The position numbers and the translations under genes are program-made. The notes below the pieces were generated by a model. That model saw nothing but the letters and a program-made list of their open reading frames with translations, was not told where the DNA came from and ran no database searches. This document shows positions 14,872-21,237 of a DNA stretch of 33,215 nt, piece by piece. The DNA lies in contig CALKWH010000169.1 of assembly GCA_938004375.1 (NCBI GenBank), positions 1-33,215 on the forward strand, read 5' to 3'. The DNA comes from an uncultured Pseudomonadota bacterium. GTDB taxonomy: Bacteria > Myxococcota_A > Polyangia > HGW-17. Position 1 is the stretch's first letter; each line of letters starts with the position of its first letter.

Positions 14872-16728
14872 TTGGGCAAAAAACTTACCATCGAGGACGC
14901 AAAGAAAATCGCTGAGAGTTATCACGGAGCCTGCGTTTCCGAGGAGTACAGAGGTAGCCAGAAAAAGCTACGTTGGAGATGCAAAAACGGCCACGAATGG
15001 AACGCAAAATACAACAGCGTGCAACAGGGGCACTGGTGTCCCGACTGTAAAAAGCTGGGAATCTCCCTGATGCGCGACATAGCCAAGGCAAGGGGCGGCT
15101 CGTGCCTCTCGGAGAGATACATCAACAACCACAGCAAGTTAAAATGGCAGTGTGCTAAATTGCACGTGTGGGATGCGATGCCGTCAAACATTATCAATGG
15201 GACGTGGTGCCCCGAATGTGCCGGTCAGGGCAAGTACACTATTGAGAGACTTTGCAGTATTGCGAGAGAGAGAGGCGGAGAATGCCTGTCGAAGGTGTGC
15301 GGCAATGCGCGCAAGAAGGTCGATTGGAAGTGTTCCGTAGGGCACAGTTGGAGCGCTTCGCCCGGCAGCATCGTCGCGGGTCATTGGTGTCCAGAATGTG
15401 AATCGGGAAGAGGGGAACGGCTGTGCCGCGCGGCCATGGAGCAGATCTTCGGACATCCGTTTCCCAGGGCGTATCCGAAATGGCTAAAAACCGAACATGG
15501 TAACCAGATGGAGTTAGACGGCTACTGCGAGGAGCTGGGGCTAGCGTTCGAACACCAAGGTATGCAGCACTATGTGACGGGTCGCCGATTTTCTCGCACG
15601 CAGAAGGAGCTGGAGAAACGGATACTTCTGGACTCCCTCAAGATGAACCTATGCAACAAACATAATGTGGTACTTATCGCGATACCTGAGGTTGGAACGT
15701 TAACTCCTCTGGAGGAGTTGGTGTTGTGCATCGCCCGGGAGTGCGCCAAGCGCAATGTTATTGCCAAAAAGGGAGTCAAGGTAGACTACGCCCAAGCGTT
15801 TTCTAAGGACGACACCGCGCGGCATAAGGAGCTTAGCGACGTAGCCGCAGCAAGGGGCGGAAGACTCCTGTCATCTCAATATCTTGGGTGGGACGTGAAG
15901 ATGGAGTGGGAGTGCGAGCATGGCCACACCTGGTTTGCATGCCCAAACCGGGTAGACAGAGGAGAAACATGGTGCCCAAAGTGCGCGGGCAGAAATGACA
16001 CCATCGCGGACGTCAAGGCTCGAGCGATTGCTTTGGGCGGAGCGTGTTTATCAAACGAATATCTCGGCAGCAAGACGAAGTTGTTGTTTCAATGCGGTGA
16101 CGGACACAAGCCGTTCGAGATGACCTTCAATAGTATCAAGCAGGGACATTGGTGCCCGCATTGCGCAGGTAACGCCAGGCCAAGCATCAAAGATCTCCGG
16201 AAGTTGGCAAGCAAGAAAGGGGGGCGACTGCTGTCTACGAAGTACATTAACGCTAGGGACCCGTTAGAGTGGGAGTGCCGCATGGCTCACAGGTGGAAAG
16301 CCTCGGCTGCGAACGTTAAAAGCGGTAGCTGGTGTCCAACATGCGCGGGCAACACGCCGCTCACGATAGACGCCGCGAGACTTGTCGCAGCGGCGCACGG
16401 AGGAAAATGCCTGAGTCTGACGATGCGCAACGCCCATGATCACCTTCAGTGGCGCTGTGCTGTGGGGCATGAGTGGTCATCGGAGTACAACAGCGTCAAG
16501 AAAGGCCAATGGTGTCCCGACTGCGCCGGGAACCGCCGGAAGACAATTTATGATATGCAGACCGTGGCCAAGGAACGGGGTGGTAAGTGCCTTTCGACGC
16601 AGTACAAGAACAACAAGACGCTGATGACCTGGCAGTGCGCCAACGGCCATGTGTGGGACGACACTCCCGACAGGGTAATGAATCGAGGACGCTGGTGCCA
16701 TCAGTGCAAGGCCGAACGAACCGGCTAG
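14872..16728 (+). CDS. Eight-repeat zinc-ribbon protein with embedded PD-(D/E)XK/Vsr-like nuclease domain
   Basis: 618-aa modular protein, start TTG 14872 chosen because AAAGGAG (14860-14866) is 5 bases upstream. Eight repeats of about 58 residues share a core: helix, GG-x-CLS-x-x-Y, then L-x-W-x-C-x3-H-x-W and G-x-WCPxC, giving a C-H-C-C zinc site each (DUF4379-like zinc ribbons by pattern). Repeats 1-3 span residues 5-178 and repeats 4-8 span 314-614. Between them residues 181-310 hold a restriction-endonuclease-like core: MELDGYCEELGLAFEHQG with E214, D216, E227, Q229, then QHY, D254/K257 and VVLIAIP. This is the layout of Vsr-like and homing-type nucleases. Two repeats deviate at the first zinc ligands (LHVW, KPFEM). 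A multi-finger DNA-binding endonuclease acting in defence or element mobility is inferred. Composition is less GC-rich than the host. Confidence 0.85.
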   Translation: MGKKLTIEDAKKIAESYHGACVSEEYRGSQKKLRWRCKNGHEWNAKYNSVQQGHWCPDCKKLGISLMRDIAKARGGSCLSERYINNHSKLKWQCAKLHVWDAMPSNIINGTWCPECAGQGKYTIERLCSIARERGGECLSKVCGNARKKVDWKCSVGHSWSASPGSIVAGHWCPECESGRGERLCRAAMEQIFGHPFPRAYPKWLKTEHGNQMELDGYCEELGLAFEHQGMQHYVTGRRFSRTQKELEKRILLDSLKMNLCNKHNVVLIAIPEVGTLTPLEELVLCIARECAKRNVIAKKGVKVDYAQAFSKDDTARHKELSDVAAARGGRLLSSQYLGWDVKMEWECEHGHTWFACPNRVDRGETWCPKCAGRNDTIADVKARAIALGGACLSNEYLGSKTKLLFQCGDGHKPFEMTFNSIKQGHWCPHCAGNARPSIKDLRKLASKKGGRLLSTKYINARDPLEWECRMAHRWKASAANVKSGSWCPTCAGNTPLTIDAARLVAAAHGGKCLSLTMRNAHDHLQWRCAVGHEWSSEYNSVKKGQWCPDCAGNRRKTIYDMQTVAKERGGKCLSTQYKNNKTLMTWQCANGHVWDDTPDRVMNRGRWCHQCKAERTG

Positions 16729-16833
16729 GCTTTTTTCGGTCAGGCGAGTTCAAACTCGTCTTCTGATGCATCGAGCTGGGTCTGGTGTACTTCGAACGAG
16801 GTTTCTCAGTGAACGGGCACAAGTCTGGCGCAC

Positions 16834-16883
16834 GGGGATAGGAACTTTCATGCACGTTTTGGCCTCCGGAGGGAACTATCCCC
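16834..16883. other. Putative origin (oriIS) end of IS91 copy 1 with hairpins
   Basis: The element starts with GGGGATAG and the same octamer is inverted (CTATCCCC) at 16876-16883. Between them is the 10-bp palindrome CCTCCGGAGG (16863-16872). Stem-loops next to the cleavage site are characteristic of rolling-circle origins. The same structure is at 21238-21287. Confidence 0.55.
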
Positions 16884-17065
16884 GAGGGTCAGACGGATGT
16901 CAAGGAACAGGGATTGCGAAAAAGTGGGGGTTTTCGAGGGTGTGACACGGTCTTCGGCTGCCAATCTACATGTCAGATGGGCGGGATGGGATGGACCTGG
17001 GCTGTCCGGTACGCGACTGGCAAGTGAGGAGAAAGTGCGATGGAGGATGCGCCCGGAAACCCGAA

Positions 17066-18733
17066 CTACGGTGGGCCGCGGCCGGGATGCTGCGAATTTT
17101 GGGGTTGTGTCGTTGTGTGGTCAGGCTGCTCGAAGTCGTCGCCTGCGAACTCGGTATCCTGGAAGAAGGGGACCTCGTCTTCGGGCATGCGGGCAGGTGC
17201 CAGGGTTGGGGCGATGCTGGGGAGTCGGAGGTGGTCGAGGATTTTGACGACGACGGCGGGGTCGGAAAGGAAGGCGAGCACGCGCAGGAGGGCTTGGCAC
17301 TTCGGGCAGACCAGGGCGTCGACGTGGAGCGAACGTTTGAGTTGGTGGCTCCAGGAGTAGTGGTGGCGCTTTGGTGGTGGCGCCGGTGCTGGCGCGGCGG
17401 AAGGAGGATCCGGGGCACTTTCGGCCTGCGTTGTTTCGGGCGACGTCAGCGCCTCCGGTGGCCCCGGCGGCTCCGGCAGGAGCGGCCGCAGGCGAGAACG
17501 ATTGGCAAAGACACCGTGGTAGCGGACGAGGTTCTGGTACGGGGACGGCACCAACGCGGCAAGGCGTCTCAGGAAGGCCACGGGTTCGAAGGAGAGGTGG
17601 GTCCGGGGCGAGTTGGGCTTGGGCCAGGGCCGGTGCAGTTGATAGAGGACGTTTCCGTCGGGGGCGATGGAGATCCGGTCGAGGGCAAACGGGGCACGCA
17701 GCCCGTAGCGGCAGAGCTGCTCGAGTCCGGCGCGATCCTCGGGCGCCACGGTGCGGAAGGCGTGCAGGGAGAAACCGTCGACCTTGGCGCAGAGCGGCTT
17801 TGGCGTGTCACTGGCGTGGTCGGCGGCAGTGGAGTCGTCGCCGGACGGACCGCTTCGGGGCAGCCATAGGGCCAGTTGGACGGCGCTGTTCATGATGGCG
17901 GTCGGTGAGGCGTCCTCGCGGTCGACGTCGGGCTCATGCGCTTTGTTGATCGTCTCCCAGAGCCGCTTCGTGAGTCGCGCAGCGACGGTCGAGGTCAGGT
18001 GCGCGAGGTCCTCGTTCTTGGGCGGCGGCAGCGGCACGAAACGTGCGTGGTCGTCCTCACTGGGGCCCGGCGTGAACAGCCCATCAGGGATAAGAACGTG
18101 AAAATGGGGATTGGTGTTCAGCGCGCCGCCGAAACGTTGCACGAACGTGACGGCACCGCAGTGGCCGTCAGTGAAGCCGGCGAGTCGTCCCCTGCGGCGC
18201 TGCCAGGAGAAGATGGTGCGCAGGAAGTCCCGCAGAAGGTCAGATAGCAACTGCCGGTCGATAGCGATGAACAGCCGTGCCTCCCAGGGGAAAGAAAGCA
18301 CCCACTGCCGATAGGTCGCCTCGGGGAGGACGCGGTCCACCAGGTGCGCGGCGGTGTCCGCTGCGCGCTTGGCCCAGCACGAGGGGCACAGCCGGCCCTT
18401 GCACGAGAAGGCGACGAGCCGCTCGAAGCCGCAGGTCGGGCATCGCAGGCGCGCAAAGCCGTTGGAGAGGATGCCGCAGTCGAGATATCGCCGGAACTCC
18501 TTCTCCACGAACGCGGGGTAACCGGAGCCGTCCGCGCTCGCCTGCCGGGCCTGCGCCAGGAGCGTCTCCAGATGCCCACGCACCAGGGCGTGCAAGGCGG
18601 TCTTCTCCGGCTCGCGACGTTGGTAGGTCGCTGGCAGCGGCCGCAGCGCATCCCCGGGCGCGCGCTCGTATTGCGCCGTCGGTCCCGTGGGGCCGTGGCG
18701 CATGGCAGGTGTGATGAAGACAGGTCGCCCCAC
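17066..18733 (-). CDS. IS91-family HUH (Y2) transposase, copy 1
   Basis: 555-aa rolling-circle transposase. Residues about 95-130 hold the zinc-binding module (LRCPTCGFER ... GRLCPSCWAKRA). The HUH metal motif is NPHFHVLIPDG. The catalytic tyrosine region is PYQNLVRYHGVFANRSRLR, with two Tyr separated by five residues, as in IS91/ISCR transposases. A Pro/Ala-rich linker precedes a C-terminal domain with one CPKC pair (LVCPKCQALLRVLAFL). Start GTG 18733 gives full length; ATG 18703 is an alternative. Intact and identical to the second copy, so potentially active. Confidence 0.93.
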   Translation of the reverse strand: MGRPVFITPAMRHGPTGPTAQYERAPGDALRPLPATYQRREPEKTALHALVRGHLETLLAQARQASADGSGYPAFVEKEFRRYLDCGILSNGFARLRCPTCGFERLVAFSCKGRLCPSCWAKRAADTAAHLVDRVLPEATYRQWVLSFPWEARLFIAIDRQLLSDLLRDFLRTIFSWQRRRGRLAGFTDGHCGAVTFVQRFGGALNTNPHFHVLIPDGLFTPGPSEDDHARFVPLPPPKNEDLAHLTSTVAARLTKRLWETINKAHEPDVDREDASPTAIMNSAVQLALWLPRSGPSGDDSTAADHASDTPKPLCAKVDGFSLHAFRTVAPEDRAGLEQLCRYGLRAPFALDRISIAPDGNVLYQLHRPWPKPNSPRTHLSFEPVAFLRRLAALVPSPYQNLVRYHGVFANRSRLRPLLPEPPGPPEALTSPETTQAESAPDPPSAAPAPAPPPKRHHYSWSHQLKRSLHVDALVCPKCQALLRVLAFLSDPAVVVKILDHLRLPSIAPTLAPARMPEDEVPFFQDTEFAGDDFEQPDHTTTQPQNSQHPGRGPP

Positions 18734-18930
18734 CTGTCCTATTATCAGGAGTTCTCAGGAAAAGTTGACAATGCGAGCGCGTCAATGCGCAACAGCCTCC
18801 TCGAACACTGATTCAGGGCGTCAGCGGAGTCCCGCGGGCGGTCCTCGGGTACTCGTTTGCTGTGCTTGCTATCTACTCCATACCCCCACCGAAAGGCGGT
18901 ATTTGTTGCGCGTTCCTTTGATTTTGGACG

Positions 18931-18965
18931 CAAAAAAAGATTGCAGCCGCCATGCGCTGCAATCT
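18931..18965 (-). terminator. Rho-independent terminator of the Xre gene
   Basis: Perfect 10-bp stem AGATTGCAGC / GCTGCAATCT with an 8-nt loop, followed on the minus strand by seven Ts (AAAAAAA at 18932-18938). It lies just after the Xre stop codon. Confidence 0.85.
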
Positions 18966-18987
18966 CCCGATTTCTCATATTGTGAGG

Positions 18988-19350
18988 TTAATCCTCTGCT
19001 TTTTCGACTTCCGTTATCTCCCTTGCTGTTGCGGTTACAATCCGTATGCCTTTATCGCTCATACCGTCCAGCAGCGCGTCAAGCTGCCGCCGCCCGGTGG
19101 ATTTCTCCGCATTGCTGTTCGGGAAGAAAAATTGATCTACCGAAATATGATACCGGGTTACAAGGTCATAGAATACCTGTAAACTCGGCTGTTGTCCCTT
19201 GTTCTCGATATTCGCAAGGTAGCGCGGGGAAATATCTAACTCGTCGCTTACCTTTTTGCGGCTCTCGCCGTATTCATTTCTCGCGGCTTTTATAGCTGCC
19301 CCGAAAGCCTTAAAGTCGTACAATGGTACGGGTCTTTTTGCCATTTTCAT
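18988..19350 (-). CDS. Xre-family HTH regulator, Tn916 Orf9-like
   Basis: 120-aa DNA-binding regulator. The helix-turn-helix covers about residues 14-70 (FGAAIKAARNEYGESRKKVS and SPRYLANIENKGQQPSLQVF). The C-terminal half (RRQLDALLDGMSDKGIRIVT) is that of small regulators common in Tn916-like and other clostridial elements, where the homologue acts as a repressor of the recombination/transfer operon. Start is ATG 19350; ATG 19344 has better spacing to AGGGTG and may be the true one. It is divergent from the leader promoter at 19438, so it could repress it. Its own target operon is absent from this fragment. Confidence 0.88.
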   Translation of the reverse strand: MKMAKRPVPLYDFKAFGAAIKAARNEYGESRKKVSDELDISPRYLANIENKGQQPSLQVFYDLVTRYHISVDQFFFPNSNAEKSTGRRQLDALLDGMSDKGIRIVTATAREITEVEKAED

Positions 19351-19437
19351 TCACCCTGTTACATTTTACAGTTCACCTTTCTTTTTGGATATGTCCACAC
19401 AATTCATATCATTAGGTTAAATACTTCCTGTTGTGTA

Positions 19438-19466
19438 TTGACAGTAGACTGATTTTCTGATAAAAT
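19438..19466 (+). promoter_or_regulatory. Sigma-A type promoter for the leader/KTR/methyltransferase unit
   Basis: TTGACA (19438-19443), a 17-bp spacer, then TAAAAT (19461-19466): near consensus. It is followed by AAAGGAGG and the leader ORF about 30 bp downstream. Confidence 0.85.
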
Positions 19467-19494
19467 AAAATTTATGTAAAAGGAGGCGGCGTTT

Positions 19495-19521
19495 ATGTTG
19501 CATAGCATGCGTATTAGATAA
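19495..19521 (+). CDS. Regulatory leader peptide MLHSMRIR
   Basis: An 8-codon ORF with a strong AAAGGAGG ribosome site, reading MLHSMRIR then TAA. It closely resembles macrolide-sensing leaders such as MTASMRLR (mef) and the MTHSMRLR start of the ermD leader. In those, an Arg-x-Arg motif stalls drug-bound ribosomes. Stalling on RIR would place the ribosome over the 5' arm of the following hairpin (19518-19525) and favour read-through. The leader role is strongly suggested; the inducing drug is inferred. Confidence 0.75.
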   Translation: MLHSMRIR

Positions 19522-19576
19522 GCATTGAAAAAAAGGATTTTCCCATTTTCAACATGGGCTTTTTTGTCATGCTTAT
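19518..19576 (+). promoter_or_regulatory. Attenuator hairpin overlapping the leader stop codon
   Basis: ATAAGCAT (19518-19525) pairs perfectly with ATGCTTAT (19569-19576). Nested inside is CCCAT / ATGGG (19542-19546 / 19554-19558) followed by TTTTTT. The 5' arm contains the leader stop codon, the geometry expected for ribosome-controlled transcription attenuation. Confidence 0.7.
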
Positions 19577-19672
19577 TTTGCGGATGCTATACAAAAAACT
19601 AACGACGTATAGATATAGTATAGACATAGTGCAAGCTATGCCTTAGTTTTGTTGTACTGCTCTGTGCATTAT

Positions 19673-19717
19673 AAATGCAGGTCAATGCTCATGTTGAGAA
19701 TTGACCTGCATTTTTTT
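19673..19717 (+). terminator. Strong intrinsic terminator upstream of the KTR gene
   Basis: Perfect 14-bp arms AAATGCAGGTCAAT (19673-19686) and ATTGACCTGCATTT (19700-19713) with a 13-nt loop and a T run to 19717. Placed between leader and structural genes, it must be bypassed or overcome for expression from 19438, so it is probably a second attenuation step. Confidence 0.85.
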
Positions 19718-19742
19718 GTGTAAAAAGGACGAGTGAAATATA

Positions 19743-19928
19743 ATGCTTAAAAAATATTGGATAAAATGTCCAATTTGTAACGGAAAGACGAGAGTTCAAG
19801 TATTTCATAATACTGTATTAAAAGATTTTCCTCTTTTCTGCCCTAAATGCAAATTGACGCATATCATTGATGTAGAAAAATTAGAGATTGTAATCAAAAA
19901 TACAGAAAAACAAACTTTTATTATTTAG
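19743..19928 (+). CDS. Cysteine-rich KTR-type protein
   Basis: 61-aa protein: MLKKYWIKCPICNGKTRVQV, then FCPKCKL. Two CPxC pairs form a zinc-ribbon-like knuckle, and the GKTR segment is the hallmark of the small Cys-rich KTR family found beside tet(M)-type genes in Tn916-family elements. Function unknown. A ribosome site (AAGGACGAG) lies upstream. It is separated by 16 bp from the methyltransferase and surely co-transcribed with it. Confidence 0.85.
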   Translation: MLKKYWIKCPICNGKTRVQVFHNTVLKDFPLFCPKCKLTHIIDVEKLEIVIKNTEKQTFII

Positions 19929-19944
19929 AAGAAAGGATATAAAA

Positions 19945-20928
19945 ATGAAACGTTTACCTAAATATACGCCTGCGGAAGTACGGAATGATCCATACGGATT
20001 TACTTACAAAGAAATGTCGGAAGTTATTGGCGAGAATGAAGCAAAAGCCTTATATGAAGAATTATATAAGCAATTACCACGCAAAAAAAATCTATCAATG
20101 TTGGTAAAAAATATTTGCAAAAGCAGTGATACTGAAAAGTATGTTTACGAACTGAAAGACAACAAATACATTGAAACGGTTTTTATCAAGCGGCGAGATG
20201 GTGGAACTGTTTGCGTGAGCACACAAGTCGGTTGTCCTGTTGGTTGTATTTTTTGTGAGTCCGGGCGAAATGGCTTTGTTCGTAATCTAACATCGTCAGA
20301 AATCGTACAACAGATTATATTGTTGCGTCGAAAAGTAAACCGTATCGTTTTTATGGGTATGGGAGAGCCTTTATTCAATTATGACAACTTGATAAAAGCA
20401 ATCCATATTCTCCGAGATAGATATGGGCTCAACTTTCCAACCGACGGCATTACCATATCAACAGTTGGTCCGGTCGATCAATTAAAAAAATTGCGCGAGG
20501 AACATCTTAAAATTCAGTTGACAATATCTTTACACGCAGCAACACAATCTGCAAGAAATCGTATTATTCCTCACATGCGCATATATGCTATTGAAGATGT
20601 TGTTAAGCAAGCCTTATCCTATTCTGAAAGGCATAATCGCAAAATTGTCTTTGCGTATTTGCTTTTACCGGGTATAAATGACCGGCCCTCAGATGTAAGA
20701 CAACTTGCAAAATGGTTTCGGGGCAAAAAAGTTATGATTAACGTGTTACAATACAACCCAACAAGCAATTCAAGAATTAAAGCACCACAGAAACGGGAAA
20801 TAGTTGCATTCAAACATCAATTAGAGCAAGCAGGACTTGAAGTTACTATGAGAGTTTCTCATGGCAGAGAGATTAACGCGGCTTGTGGACAGTTAGCTAA
20901 CACATATAATAAATTCAAAAAAAAATGA
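19945..20928 (+). CDS. Radical-SAM RlmN/Cfr-family 23S rRNA methyltransferase
   Basis: 327-aa protein of the RlmN/Cfr family, which methylates A2503 of 23S rRNA (C2 by RlmN, C8 by Cfr, the latter giving multidrug ribosomal resistance). The radical-SAM cluster motif is C97-x3-C101-x2-C104 (VGCPVGCIFCESG). MGMGEPLFNYDNL is the conserved SAM-contact segment. E77 (YIETVF) corresponds to the general base of RlmN. C314 (NAACGQL) is the methyl-transfer cysteine. The RNLTSSEIVQQI stretch is RlmN-like. GAAAGGA lies before ATG 19945. An extra, mobile, inducible copy suggests antibiotic resistance rather than housekeeping, but C2 versus C8 specificity cannot be read by eye. Confidence 0.9.
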   Translation: MKRLPKYTPAEVRNDPYGFTYKEMSEVIGENEAKALYEELYKQLPRKKNLSMLVKNICKSSDTEKYVYELKDNKYIETVFIKRRDGGTVCVSTQVGCPVGCIFCESGRNGFVRNLTSSEIVQQIILLRRKVNRIVFMGMGEPLFNYDNLIKAIHILRDRYGLNFPTDGITISTVGPVDQLKKLREEHLKIQLTISLHAATQSARNRIIPHMRIYAIEDVVKQALSYSERHNRKIVFAYLLLPGINDRPSDVRQLAKWFRGKKVMINVLQYNPTSNSRIKAPQKREIVAFKHQLEQAGLEVTMRVSHGREINAACGQLANTYNKFKKK

Positions 20929-20955
20929 TTAAAAGTGCCAGACGCATAGACGCAG

Positions 20956-21003
20956 AGCCGATAACGCATTAGGTCAAAAAACCTATGTGTTATCGGCTTT
21001 TTT
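20956..21003 (+). terminator. Rho-independent terminator after the methyltransferase
   Basis: Long stem AGCCGATAACGCATTAGGT / ACCTATGTGTTATCGGCT with loop CAAAAA and a T run. It starts 28 bp after the stop codon. Confidence 0.92.
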
Positions 21004-21081
21004 ATTTAATATTGCGCAAAAGCCGCTGTTCCCTATTATAGAATGGATTGCGGGTAGTGTATTAAAGTCGCCCTTTTTTAA

Positions 21082-21123
21082 GGATACGGCGGTATCGGGG
21101 AGGTATCGCCGTGTCCATTTTTA
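21082..21123 (+). terminator. Second terminator-like hairpin at the cargo right end
   Basis: GGATACGGCG (21082-21091) pairs with CGCCGTGTCC (21107-21116) with one G-T wobble, followed by ATTTTTATTT. It is a leftover of the source element. No gene is seen between it and 21237. Confidence 0.6.
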
Positions 21124-21237
21124 TTTACTGTAACCCGCCTAATGCTTTGCGGTCAAAAAAAGCTATGCTCCGCAAGCGGGATATTCCGGCTATGAATGTG
21201 AACTGTCAATACATTTAGCTACTGCTTACATTTCCTT

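Larger units (their letters stand above)
16834..18849 (-). mobile_element. IS91-family insertion sequence, copy 1 (2016 bp)
   Basis: The stretch 16834-18849 recurs at 21238-23253 with an exact 4404-bp offset. Translations of all reading frames agree, so the copies appear identical. It carries one HUH transposase on the minus strand, no terminal inverted repeats of cut-and-paste type and no target duplication, as expected for rolling-circle IS91 elements. By family convention the end downstream of the transposase (left, 16834) is the origin end and the right end (18849) is the terminus. The left flank tetramer is CACG, which is not the IS91 consensus. Confidence 0.93.
18850..21237. mobile_element. 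Firmicute-type cargo segment between the IS91 copies
   Basis: AT-rich block with sharp edges at both IS ends. Gene content (Xre, leader peptide, KTR protein, radical-SAM methyltransferase), strong intrinsic terminators and AGGAGG-type sites are typical of clostridial conjugative elements of the Tn916 family. It lacks integrase, excisionase and conjugation genes, so it is a fragment. The right edge ends in CTTG directly against the IS origin end, which is a consensus IS91 target. Confidence 0.85.

Noticed and set aside
16970..17869. Plus-strand open frames inside both IS91 copies (for example 299 codons)
   Set aside because: Antisense to the transposase coding sequence; no start signals and identical in both copies only because the IS copies are.
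19438..19735. Possible tet(M)-type resistance gene leader with tet gene nearby
   Set aside because: The partner proteins are of Tn916 type, but no ribosomal protection protein is present; the leader peptide fits the mef/ermD Arg-x-Arg class better.
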